Both the position numbers and the translations under genes were made by a program. A stretch of DNA of 64,000 nt from Sepiola atlantica (taxonomy: Eukaryota > Mollusca > Cephalopoda > Sepiida > Sepiolidae). The stretch lies in assembly GCA_963556195.1 (NCBI GenBank), contig OY744520.1, positions 2,032,001 to 2,096,000 of the forward strand, in the 5' to 3' direction. Positions 12,230 to 21,776 of this stretch are shown here, in pieces (position 1 is the first letter of the stretch; every line of letters starts with the position of its first letter). Below the pieces are notes generated by a model. It saw only the letters and a program-made list of their open reading frames with translations. It was not told the origin of the DNA and made no database searches.

Positions 12230-13260
12230 TATTGGTAATATCTTCATTTGTTATTCTACACTTTATTTCTGGGGGTTGAGTAAAAATTAAACGCGTTATT
12301 CAAAACTTGCAAAAAATTTCTTTGATCTACATTACGGCTCTTAATCGGACTTAATTATTTACATTTAAAAGTAAACATATAATATTAAAAATATATAAAT
12401 TAACTTGCTTAAATAAACAAAAGCAAAATAAAAAGAAAAAAGTTTACATTTATTATTATCACTACAATAATTTCTCAATCCAACGATTATTGTCTGTTAT
12501 ATGATACAGCGATAAATTTAAAGGATGTGATCTTTAATACAATAATCATAATCATTAGCCAGGTGTGTGATAGTAGTTCAGCTTTTATTCTACATATTAT
12601 GCGCAACCGTTTTTTAGATTTTCCCCTAGGAAGACATACATTTGCCTACTCTATTCAAGTGTTCACGCACCCAAGTTACGGGCATGATATAATAAAAGAA
12701 AAAGTTAAATGTGCATTTAAACACTTATATACTCCCATACCCCGTGAGCGATCAAATATAGTGACCGATGTTGTTTAACGCCATTTTGACTTTAAATAAC
12801 AACCCGGATGTTGGTTACCAGTCGGACAGAATTCATTAAATGCTCATTATAATTTGTTTCGTCGAATGGTCGAGATGCTTAATTATCCACATAATAACTT
12901 GCCAAATTACAACCTTCAACTTCTCGTTAAGCATCATAATACAATGGTGCAACATTCTCCATCTTCATAAAAAAGAGCCATTAGTCAAAAGAGGACGGAA
13001 TAAAAAGAGAAATAAATGTAATATCAATAGAATATGCAATCATTTCAGAAAGTAGGACAATTGATCATCGGTTAAGATTCTACTTATATCTTCTTTGCTC
13101 GGGCAACACTATTTAAGATAAGTAATCGATGCATACAGTTAAGGATCATGATGATGATAATGCAAATAACAACAACAACATAAATAAATAATTATCTCTA
13201 TATAAATTTAGGTATTTAATAACCGATAATTATGAATTTTAGAAAACAGCTGCTAAGTGG
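12230..13260. other. AT-rich sequence, no gene recognised
   Basis: Open frames at 12527-12778 and 12840-13055 (plus) lack recognisable domains and have AT-driven composition. I see no splice-site pattern that would support them. Confidence 0.4.
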
Positions 13261-13289
13261 GTATAAGTGTTGGAAATGTTGGCTATATT

Positions 13290-13575
13290 AAGTTTAAAGG
13301 GTGTAAAAAGGAGGGGAAAGCCCTTTGTCAAAATGCAGATGCTTCCGATCGTTCTGAAATTTGAACAATAGTAATTAGACATCAATTAATAAATATTCCT
13401 TAAATTTCAGTTTCTTTGGTGTATTTTAAAGGGGGTTTAAAAGGAAAACTATGGGGAAAATCCCTCATTTGAACATTCCAATATTTCAGATTTGCATTAG
13501 ATTCATTCTATAATTATTTAGCATCAATTAAGGAACATTCCCTGAATTCTAATTTCTTCTTAAGATCCCTAAAGC
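13290..13575. repeat. Two degenerate ~145-bp tandem units
   Basis: Both halves share, in order, 'aaagggtgtaaaaaggaggg', 'gggaaaatccc', 'gaaatttgaacaatag', 'agacatcaattaa' and 'attccttaaatttcag'. They are diverged and encode nothing. Confidence 0.55.
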
Positions 13576-14770
13576 TTAAACCTTACATGCAAGACATTTT
13601 GTAGAATCAAAATCATGGAATGGATTTTGATCAGAATGAGATATAGTATTCTAGACATGAGGTTCAGTATAATTATATCTTGATTTTATTCTTCTTAAAG
13701 GGACATAAAAGTTGTGCAGAACGTTTCTGTGGAGAGAATAAATTTTACACTCCCAGGACAAATATTCGTCTAGTCTTATATATAAAGTACAACCAGTACG
13801 TAGCCATACATTAGTGTTCGATAGCTTCGTTAACAAAACGCATGTATATGAATCTGATAAGTTGGTGGTTTTTGTCACATATTGGTCCATGTTGTTAGAA
13901 AACAAAAATACTTTTTGTTGACTTTCTTAGCTTTTAATATTTACCCCTGGTCGTTAGATTGTCTTTAAATAGTTATACATGAAGAACGTCGAATTAGTTT
14001 TCACTTTTACATTCAGATCTACTTCCATTCAAATTCGTGTACACCAGGAAGAAATTGGCAAATAGACATACTTTTGTAGCACCGTTATCATTATCGCATA
14101 TTTTAATTTTGCAATTGTTTGTAAAACACTCTATAGTTTAATGCCAAACAAGTTACGTTCCGTTTCCCATACACGTTTGATATGTGGGACGCATTTTCCT
14201 TGGATAATTCACATAACGTTTCATTCTTTTAACCAATCTCTGCGTAATTAATTTCGCTTACCACAATAACAGAATTACAGATTGTTATATAAAAATAACT
14301 TACGTAATTTTCAGCGTTTTCATCCAATCACAATTAACTCGTAACCGAATCAATGTTCATTACTTAGCCCTCAAACAATAAGTTTCCTTAAAAATAAATT
14401 TATAATGAATTACATTTTTATTATAATTTCATATCTTTAATTGCAATGTTATTTAATATCTACTATTCGAATACGTTACCTAAAACTAAATAAAATTATT
14501 AGTTCAGTAAAACCACCTGACTTAAGAAGCTATTCTTGATTATTACTCATTCAGTTATTCTGTTGTTCAATAAGCGATTCCTGCATCAACATAAACATTG
14601 CGTTTTCCTTAGCAAATCGTCTGCCTTCAGTTTTTTTTATTCTCAATCACATGTCATTCTGTTACCCTGTTAACCAATTTATGATCGACTTACGAAAATC
14701 AACATGACAGCATTGATTCTCTTATAAAATATCACTATTTATTAAATATTTGATAATGTTTTAGCGATAT

Positions 14771-14970
14771 TGTAATCCAAACTTAAATAAAAGTAAAATT
14801 GGGTTTTCTTCACCTTCACCGACAATTGCAATCTCCAATATTAAAAGTTCTCTCTCCAATCTTCACTCTCTTCTCTTCCAAACTCAACTCAACTCTTCAG
14901 TCAAAAAAGTACGGTTTTTATATTGTTTAACTCACCACATATGTAAATTATTACAGTATCTTGAATCACA
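14771..14970 (-). repeat. 3' LTR (minus orientation)
   Basis: 200 bp, TG...CA, with seven substitutions and no indel against 18278-18477. It is immediately preceded on the minus strand by a G-rich tract. Confidence 0.93.
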
Positions 14971-14980
14971 CGCCCCCATG
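14971..14980 (-). promoter_or_regulatory. Polypurine tract
   Basis: On the minus strand, CATGGGGGCG abuts the TG of the 3' LTR. This is the expected place for the plus-strand DNA primer of an LTR element. It is short and has one C. Confidence 0.65.
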
Positions 14981-15001
14981 ATCATCAAAGATCATTTCCC
15001 A

Positions 15002-15970
15002 TCACATAATCCTGTGACCAAATCGGCGCATTTGCCCTCCAGTAATCACTCCTCTTCCCCATTGCGTTGTACATCGAGCATTTAGTGGCTTCACCCAAAC
15101 CTCTTCTCCTATTTGGATTCTGGCTGGTCCTCGCTCTTCGACTTCTGAGGAAATATCTCTTAGATGTCGCCATTCATATTTAAAAATGGATCTATGTGGC
15201 ACTGTCTCGTCCCTCCGTCTGACCTTGGGTGCCATGCTGTACCAGAATGTGGCCTTTTCGGATGATATCCCTCCTTTCTCAGCTATCGCTTTCACTGTCC
15301 GATGATGTCGCTCTACTATTCCAGGCTGCCCTGTAATATCTTTTAATTTTCCATTTTTCTAGCATTGTCTGGAGACGTTCTGAGCGAAAAAACGGTGCCA
15401 TTGTCCATTATCACCTTCATTACCGGATCCCGTTCAAACATAACCTTCTCCAATTCCTCTGTAACCGCAGTTGCCGTCATCGCATGTAACTCCCACCATA
15501 TTGCTAGTCTCCCAGGCCCACATTCAATCATTGACAAGCATGCACCCCCACGATAATATGTTATGTCAATAGCTAATCTTGTCCAATTCAGATCACCAGG
15601 ATCATGTATATTCGGGGCAGGATCGATTGATTGACATCGAACACAGTTCCTAACTACTCTCTGAACTTCCTCCCGTCTTATGAGTAGATCAACTTTCCGC
15701 ACCAAATATGTGGTGTATGCAATGCAACTCTTCTAGTTCCCCGGTTCCTAAACAGCATACCTGGACCTCTTCTTTCTCAACTAACCACCGTTTCTTTATT
15801 CGGCTAGTGCATCTGCTTTGTTTCTCTGTGAAGGCACACACACTGCCTTTATTCTCAGTCCAAATCCGGATATTAACTCTCCAAGTATTCCCTATCTTCG
15901 CTTTACAGTCATTTCTCCAGCACCCTTGGTTCTTATTTTTCCACTCTCCTCCACTGTAGAGTTCACCCAA
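15002..15970 (-). pseudogene. Integrase remnant (HHCC and DDE parts)
   Basis: The N-terminal zinc-binding part appears as LHCIHHIFG and later CVRCQSID. Core residues are visible as LAIDIT (first Asp) and VIMDNGT (second Asp) in frame 15705-15343. The catalytic Glu sits in GIVERHHRTVK, reached only after a frameshift near 15340. The C-terminal part is frame 15295-15002. Breaks near 15960, 15700 and 15340 split the domain into at least three frames. Confidence 0.83.
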
Positions 15971-17357
15971 CTTAGTACCGTTGCTGAATCGGTCCTTATT
16001 TCAATCTCTCTCAATCCCCATTTTATGGCTAAATTTACGCCTTTCAAAACAGCATCTAATTCGGCCACGTTAATGTGATTACAGTCATCTTTTTTTCTCA
16101 GCCATGCTGAATCTTCTGCCACCAAACCACCAATCTCCACAACCACGCCTGTTTCAATACTGTTTGCATAACACCACACTACTCCTATTTTTGTTTTAGG
16201 TATGTGCCAAGCTCCACTAACTGGGTCCTCCTTCTCTACATAATTTAGAATTTCCTGTATTACTTTGACAGATTTGCCATTAACTCTTTCCTCCCAGTCT
16301 ACTCCACTTGCTCTTCTTGTAACAAAACTGCATGCCAGTCGCAGCCATGCAGCAACTGGATAGTGCCCCAACAATTTTCCAAAGATAGAGAATAACTGCC
16401 GCCTATTTATTTCTTTCGTCATCTCCGGGACTTTGTTGTCTCTTTTGAACATCAGCTTACCCGTCTTTCCTTTCATCAACTTAAGTCCCAGTGCCGCTCC
16501 GCCGTCCAAGGATTCAGGTGGCTTTGTTGTCAGCCCAAATCCCTTAAGATGTTCCACCACTTCCTCTGTCGATACTTTTGTCACATCTACGATTATTTCA
16601 TCAATGTACGAATCAATGTCCTCTTTTGTCTTATTTCCTTTCATTAACACACTTTTTAGAACGGCTGCCATAATTTTTGGTGCAACATTAAGACCAAATC
16701 CTAACCGTGTCAGACAGTAGGTTCTTTCTTTATAGCAAACTAGCTGGTACTGCCATAGCTCTTTTGCCACGTGTAGTTGCAAGTAGGCAGACTTAAGGTC
16801 GACAATTGCAGTTCCTCCTGCCTCCATTTTCTCATCTTTACATCACACACATCTATTAGGTCGCTCCCTGTATGACATGCTCCAAAACGGTTCAATTCCC
16901 TAAAATCTAACACTGGTCTCATTTTACCTTTTGTGTCCTGGACCACTACCATCAACAGTAACACACCTTTTTCCTCACCCTTCCATGGTAAGGGAATACC
17001 ATCTGCTATCCATCTTTCCACTTCCTTCTCGAACTCTGAATTTTTCTCATTGTCCAGGGAATTCTTATGATATTTACTTTGCAACACTCGATGCCCTCCC
17101 ATCCATTTCCATTTCACTGTCCATCTCTCTCCATCAAAATCCGCCTCAAAATCTTTATCCTCAATTTTGCAAACGTTCGGCTGATGGGCAGCTACGGCAC
17201 AGTGTACATCTCCAAACTTGACCTTAGTTTTGTTAGTACTCACACCTCCCATCTCATTGATCACGTCCATTCCAATTATGACATCAATTCCGTCAATCAT
17301 GTGATGCATCAGAATCACTTCCACCTTCACTCGTACCCCACATACTTTCATTTCCAC
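15892..17357 (-). pseudogene. Reverse transcriptase and RNase H remnant
   Basis: Frame 17357-16740 gives the end of protease and the RT fingers (MRPVLDFRELN). A frameshift near 16825 moves to frame 16827-15892, which starts at RT motif A (VDLKSAYLQL) and runs through RNase H. The catalytic box reads YIDE (about 16597-16608) where active enzymes have Y-x-D-D, so the second Asp is replaced by Glu. RNase H keeps the Glu in NHINVAELDAV and the Asp in IRTDSATVL, but its first catalytic position reads YANS rather than the usual x-D-A-S. With frameshift and lost residues, polymerase function is very unlikely. Confidence 0.85.
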
Positions 17358-17360
17358 TGG

Positions 17361-17639
17361 TCAGACTCCCTTACATTTTACGTCCCGACCGTCAACTGTT
17401 TTTATCGTGCCACTTCTACCACACTCACTCACATGTTTGGAGTTAAGTAGAGTGGTGGTGCATCCAGTGTCAACAAGTGCCGTCATTACAGCATCATTTA
17501 CTGCCACTTCTATCATGGGTAGAGTTCCGTACTGCGCCTTCATTCTGTTTCTGGGGTAGCTACTGGCGCAGAAGCTCCCCTTTGCTCGTTTCCCTGAACC
17601 AGAGAACAATATCTCGCAATGTGCCCAATTCTCCCACAC
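17361..17639 (-). pseudogene. Aspartic protease remnant
   Basis: The frame contains ALVDTGCTTTLL, the D-T-G active-site triad of retroviral-type aspartic proteases, in the expected place between the zinc knuckles and the RT. The C-terminal protease part (a VIIGMDVINEM-like stretch) is in the next frame, 16740-17357, so the two are separated by a stop near 17360. Confidence 0.8.
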
Positions 17640-18251
17640 TCATAGCACCTTACTCTGACTCTAGCTGGCCCCGTGCAATCTTTATTAAGATGTGGTATTC
17701 GACACCTAAAGCACCGAATGTTTAGAGATTCTCTTTGAATCTCATTTTTCAGTGTAGTGCTTTGTGCACTCGTTGCCACCGTCCCAGTATCTCGCATCCT
17801 CTTGCTAACCAGTAGCCGTGTAGTCTCTCCAAGTGATGCAATTGTCATCTGGAAATCCTGTGATGAACGCGAGTTTTGCTGTCTGATCCAGACCTATCCC
17901 TAGGTATCCAGCTAATCCAGCCAGTCTTTTGATATTGTTGGCATAAACACCCACCTATTCTCCAATCCACCTGAATCGTTTAGGTTTTTCATAGGCTTCG
18001 AAAGGACCTTCAGTGAATGCTGTCACCAATCTCATCTCTATCATTTCCGCATCTAATTGGTCTGTATCACTCATCTCGAGGTAGAGAGCAAGCGTATCCC
18101 CATGCAGAAAAAGTGGAATCAAACTAGCCAGGTCTTGTACTCTCTGTATTTTCGCCACCAATTTTATTTTTTTCATCCAATCGACTACATCACCATCTCC
18201 ATTAAAAGGCGATATCATATCCTTGCTCAAACTTATTTTTCCGGACTCCAT
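17540..18251 (-). pseudogene. gag remnant with two CCHC zinc knuckles
   Basis: The ATG at 18251 opens a Gag-like frame (MESGKISLSKD...). A TAG at 17957-17955 interrupts it just after FRWIGE, and the same frame continues beyond the stop. The nucleic-acid-binding part lies in the frame 17848-17540, with C-F-R-C...H...C and C-Y-E-C...H...C motifs, two CCHC knuckles in a row. Gag would form the particle around the element RNA. The stop plus the change of frame before the knuckles make it non-functional as one protein. Confidence 0.8.
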
Positions 18252-18277
18252 ATTCTCCTCTTCACGCCGAAATAGCT

Positions 18278-18477
18278 TGTAATCCAAACTTAAATAAAAG
18301 TAAAATTGGATTTTGTTCACCTTCACCGACAATTGCAATCTCCAATATTAAAAGTTCTCTCTCCAATCTTCACTCTCTTCTCTTCCAAACTCAACTCAAC
18401 TCGTCAGTAAAAAAAGTACGGTTTTTATATTGTTTAACCCACCACATATGCAAATTATTGCAGTATCTTGAATCACA
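18278..18477 (-). repeat. 5' LTR (minus orientation)
   Basis: 200 bp, TG...CA on the minus strand, about 96.5% identical to 14771-14970. It should hold the promoter, but I see no convincing TATA element. The sequence just inside (minus AGCTATTTCGGCGTG) does not start with TGG, so the primer tRNA is unknown. Confidence 0.93.
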
Positions 18478-18755
18478 TATATTTAGCGGATCACCTTTAC
18501 AAAATAAGTAATACCGTACAAACGAGGAATTGCACTAAGAAATAGTTCGAGTTCGCTTTGTTATTCTCAGTTACCGGCCATTACACAATTACGTACATAT
18601 TATGAGTGTACTGCACTAACAAATCCTCTAACATCGGGTAAATTCACAATACTGTCATTTTGTTGCTTTGAAGAAAGGTCAGCGATTTAAATGAATTATT
18701 TCGTAAAATTCAATTTTTCTGGTATTCAAACAATATTGTCTTTACTCCTGAATAA
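18478..18755. other. Spacer between LTR element and hammerhead array
   Basis: No repeat, coding frame or RNA gene recognised. Confidence 0.4.
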
Positions 18756-18769
18756 TGTCAGGTAGATAC

Positions 18770-18848
18770 AGCTAGTCTGTTGGTAGGTAAACCAGTTGAG
18801 AATTATATACTGATGAGTCTTTAAAAGACGAAACTAGCTTCTCTATAG
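18770..18848 (+). ncRNA. Hammerhead ribozyme motif, unit 1
   Basis: CTGATGA (18810-18816), a perfect stem II GTCTT-TAA-AAGAC (18817-18829) and GAAA (18830-18833) are intact. Two foldings are possible. In the type III folding, stem III is AGCTAG (18770-18775) with CTAGCT (18834-18839) and the cleavage site follows GUC at 18775-18777, with a TTGGT/ACCA hairpin inside stem I. In the type I folding, a palindrome-like CTAGCTTC follows GAAA, and stem I is TATA/TATA. Which is real cannot be decided by eye. Confidence 0.75.
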
Positions 18849-19096
18849 ACACCAATAATATTTAATTATATAAAGACCACTTAATAAAGGCACGACACTT
18901 TGATTGGGACAAAATTATCATATCGCTCTGGTTACCTTATGGTTCCCTCCCCGTGGTTAACCTCTGTAGATGTAATCAAACAGTACGAGCTTGTATTAAA
19001 AACTGTATTTTACACGTCTCAATAACGCAGCTGATCTGTCAGTCGAGAGGTTAAAGAGGTCGACTTACAAAACCCAGCGTGTAAGTTGGATCTTGT

Positions 19097-19160
19097 CGGT
19101 CGGTAGACTAGTCGAAAAATCGACACTGGTGAGTCTTGAAAAACGAGACAAACTTATAAA
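19097..19160 (+). ncRNA. Decayed hammerhead motif, unit 2
   Basis: The core reads CTGGTGA instead of CTGATGA, and GAAA is changed to GAGA. Stem I in the type III folding would be GTCGGT/ATCGAC, against GTAGGT/ATCTAT in unit 3, so two base pairs change on both sides. Core changes should abolish cleavage. It marks the middle repeat unit. Confidence 0.6.
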
Positions 19161-19645
19161 GTCACTTTAATTAAATGTGAGTACTTTGATTTTATGTACT
19201 AATGAGTAAACGCTTATCAAGGCAGGACAGCCTCTTGGAGTTAACGGTTAATAAGTCTGTTAGATGGACAGCGAGATCACACTGTGCAGATTGCTATCGG
19301 CTGTAACTGGAAAGGATTTGATTATTTAAGAAGATAGCTCAACAAACACTTGTTAACATTGGACTTGAAAACGACCACGCTCTAGTCAGCTGGGGAGCAT
19401 CCCCGTGGTATTGTGTAAAACACACGGATAGCTCTTGGAAAACAAACTTTGTTCATTGAAGTTCGGTTTAGTTTGATTAAGACAAAATGATTATATTGCC
19501 CTGTCAATAACGCTATAGAGTTCTCCACATGGTTGACCACAGTAGATGTAATCAAACACTTTGCATTAAAAACCGTGTTTTACTCGCGTAGCTGATCAAT
19601 AGATTAATGGCGTTGTGTTAACAGACCTATGTTTGTAAGTTCGAA

Positions 19646-19718
19646 CTTGTCGGTAGGTAGACCAGTTGTAAAATCTATACTGATGAGTCTTTTAAAACGA
19701 AACAAGCTTGTCTATAGA
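19646..19718 (+). ncRNA. Hammerhead ribozyme, unit 3
   Basis: TCTATA (19674-19679) precedes CTGATGA (19680-19686). Stem II is GTCTTTTAAAAC with one C/A mismatch. GAAA (19699-19702) is followed by the perfect palindrome CAAGCTTG (19703-19710), then TC and TATAGA (19713-19718), which pairs perfectly with TCTATA as stem I. This is a complete minimal type I hammerhead. A type III folding using CTTG (19646-19649) against CAAG is also possible. Confidence 0.8.
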
Positions 19719-19745
19719 TAAATACAAATATGTATATATATATAG

Positions 19746-20643
19746 GAAGGAATAGGTAAAAAATAAATATCTTTTGAAGCATTAAGATCGATATCAATTT
19801 TTTTTATAAAAAAAAAAAAAAATAAATCGAAACCGATTTTTTCTTTTTCTTTTTTTTATTAAAACTAGCATTTTTTTTGTTAGTTTAAAGTGATACAGAT
19901 ATTTCGCCAAAACACGGCATCCTCGATGTGTAATATATCCTGATGTCATCGGATTTGTATTTTTTTATCTCTTTACAGCCTTGTTGTTATTACAGCCGGG
20001 CCAAATGGGCAAGTTGTTGTTTCCCACCATCAAATATAGAGAACGTGAATGCAGCACGTGATTTGTATAAGGGTTTAAGGTTCATATTTTTTAAAAAGCA
20101 TCTATTGTTAAATTTAAGAAGGAATAGGTAAAATAAATACCTTTTGAAGCATTAAGATGCGATATCAATTTTTTTTATAAAAAAGAAAAATAATAAATCG
20201 AAACCGATTTTTTCTTTTTCTTTTTTTTATTAAAACTAGCATTTTTTTTTGTTAGTTTAAAGTGATACAGATATTTCGCCAAAACCTGGCATCCTCGGTG
20301 TGTAATATATCCTGATGTCATCGGATTTGTATTTTTTTTTATCTCTTTACCGGCTTGTTGTTATTACAGCCGGGCCAAATGGGCAAGTTGTTGTTTTCCA
20401 CCATAAAATATGGAGAACGTGAATGCAGCACGTGATTTGTATAAGTGTTTAAGGTTCATATATATTTAAAAAAAAGCATCTATTGTTAAATTTAAAAAAA
20501 AAAAATCGGTTTCGATTTATTATTTTTCTTTTTTATATAAAAAAATTGATATCGCATCTTAATGCTTCAAAAGGTATTTATTTTACCTATTCCTTCTTAA
20601 ATTTAACAATAGATGCTTTAAAAAAAAATATGAACCTTAAACA

Positions 20644-20645
<2 letters not shown>
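19746..20645. repeat. 372-bp tandem duplication plus inverted partial copy
   Basis: Copy 1 starts GAAGGAATAGGTAAA at 19746 and copy 2 starts GAAGGAATAGG at 20118; they are near identical over their length, differing mainly in A/T run lengths and a few substitutions. From about 20500 to 20645 a reverse-complement copy covers the junction region (TATTCCTTCTTAAATTTAAC appears in it), so the inverted copy was made from sequence that already spanned two head-to-tail units. No coding potential. Confidence 0.85.

Positions 20646-20716
<71 letters not shown>
20646..20716. repeat. (TA)n microsatellite
   Basis: About 65 bp of TA repeats. It is the outer (3') tail of the minus-strand hammerhead SINE that follows. 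Confidence 0.9.
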
Positions 20717-20717
<1 letters not shown>

Positions 20718-20872
20718 ATATTCATGAATAAATATTAAATTATATTTACCTACAGACGACGTTGTTTCGAGCGTATGCTCTCATCAGTGTAGGGGTTAGT
20801 AATTTCAGACGCTCAAAAAGTTCACCTTTGGCTCTGCATGCTTCCGATCTATCCTCTCGGCTATAGCAAATT
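20717..20872 (-). mobile_element. tRNA-headed SINE with hammerhead ribozyme (family B, copy 1)
   Basis: On the minus strand the order is: a tRNA-like head (GCCGAGAGGATAG from about 20862, A-box-like; B box eroded), a linker, a complete hammerhead (20793-20749), then the tail TAATTTAATATTTATT and a (TA)n run. The copy at 40652-40845 has the same order on the plus strand, and the tail sequence is shared, which defines the element as one unit. Confidence 0.75.
20749..20793 (-). ncRNA. Hammerhead ribozyme, type I (SINE family B copy 1)
   Basis: The minus strand reads CCTACA-CTGATGA-GAGC-ATAC-GCTC-GAAA-CAACGTCG-TC-TGTAGG. Stem I (CCTACA/TGTAGG) pairs at all six positions and stem II at all four. 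Both conserved boxes are intact. Stem III is a one-mismatch palindrome, explained if the ancestor was CGACGTCG and one CpG decayed. All elements needed for self-cleavage are present, though a near-palindromic stem III would work best as a dimer. Confidence 0.85.
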
Positions 20873-21017
20873 ATATTTATATCAATTGCCGCGGGCTGTA
20901 AAAATCAAAACAGTCAACAAACTTGATAGGAGCCTAGCTTTGTAGCTTAAATGAATGTCTATGTTTTAATATCTCCTAACAGTGCCCGACTTTAATTTTA
21001 TTAAATGGGCTTTATAA

Positions 21018-21135
21018 TAAATAAATATTAAAATTACCTCATCAGTGCAGAGGGTGATATTTTTAGACTGTCACAAGGTGCAAACCCGGTTCAGAGAGTC
21101 ACCTTTGACTCCGCACACCTCAGCTGTGTCCTCCC

Positions 21136-21140
<5 letters not shown>
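21018..21140 (-). mobile_element. Hammerhead SINE copy with catalytic half deleted (family B, copy 2)
   Basis: The minus strand has the tRNA-like head (from TTGGGAGGACACAGCTGAGG, B-box-like CCGGGTTTGCACC), the linker and CTCTGCA-CTGATGA, then goes straight to the tail GGTAATTTTAATATTTATT. The stem II, GAAA, stem III and cleavage-site segment present in copy 1 (about 30 bases) is absent. The copy lies about 250 bp from copy 1 in the same orientation. Confidence 0.7.
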
Positions 21141-21141
<1 letters not shown>

Positions 21142-21182
<41 letters not shown>

Positions 21183-21205
21183 CATATATACATATATATA
21201 TAATA
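21142..21205. repeat. (TA)n microsatellite
   Basis: TA repeats with TTTATACATATA interruptions, beside the head of the SINE copy at 21018-21140. A short (TCTG)n run follows near 21228-21250. Confidence 0.85.
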
Positions 21206-21776
21206 TCTATTAATAATGGCGATTATTATCTGTCTGTCTGTCTGTCTTTCTATCTGTCTTAAGCCTAAACTCTATCAGAGTAATATTACTATTTACTTAG
21301 TCTGCCAGCTTCTTTATATACTACTACAAACACATCCGTAAACACTATGCGCATTTCTCAATTAACATAATTAATGGCTTTTCAACTTCTAATAAATTAG
21401 TATTCACAAATATACACTCATGATTGTTTTCTTCAGATTTCCACATGTATTTACGCTATTTTGCTCGCTAATCATCTTACTTATAAATTATAATTATTTC
21501 GTTTATTATTCATATATATATACATACATGAAATGTGTTACGTAGTTAATCTATCTATTGCAGAATTGATTGAACAGCCAGAGTTATTCCATTGAATCGG
21601 TTACCTCCCTCTGATTATTCAGTATGTACGCAAGACGGGCGCGTTATTTCAAATGTAAACAAAACGCTGGCATTTACCGTGTTACTTTTACTCTGATTTT
21701 TTTTTATTAAAACGTTCTGAGTTTGTTTATTTTTTTAATCTTATTAGCCATTATGTTTTAAAACACAAATTTATTG

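Larger units (their letters stand above)
14771..18477 (-). mobile_element. Ty3/gypsy-like LTR retrotransposon, decayed
   Basis: This element is about 3.7 kb, bounded by 200-bp direct repeats (LTRs) that start TG and end CA. Minus-strand order is gag with zinc knuckles, aspartic protease, reverse transcriptase, RNase H, integrase. The RT-RNaseH-IN order is that of Ty3/gypsy-type elements. Every domain is broken by stops or frameshifts. The LTRs differ at 7 of 200 positions. Flanks read GATAT on the left and TATAT on the right, an imperfect 5-bp match, so the target duplication is uncertain. No canonical TGG-start primer site follows the 5' LTR. Confidence 0.93.
18755..19740 (+). repeat. Tandem array of hammerhead-bearing units (retrozyme-like)
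   Basis: Three units share the motif 'cttgtcggtaggtagaccag' (or a close variant) followed by a hammerhead core, and a downstream block with 'tttgattaagacaaaat', 'gttgaccacagtagatgtaa', 'tcaaacac' and 'ttaaaaaccgtgttttac'. Cores start at 18810, about 19126 and 19680, so spacings are about 316 and 554 bp; the second interval contains about 240 bp of extra sequence (near 19200-19440). No protein is encoded. Tandem units of a few hundred bases, each with a hammerhead, match what is known of retrozymes and schistosome satellites. No A/B boxes were recognised here, unlike the SINE copies elsewhere in the window. Confidence 0.75.

Noticed and set aside
14985..15173. 62-residue minus-strand frame overlapping the integrase C-terminus
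   Set aside because: Alternative frame of the integrase remnant; the frame 15295-15002 fits integrase better.
18395..18405. CTGACGA on the minus strand inside the LTR
   Set aside because: The other LTR reads CTGAAGA and no stem II/GAAA follows; chance match.
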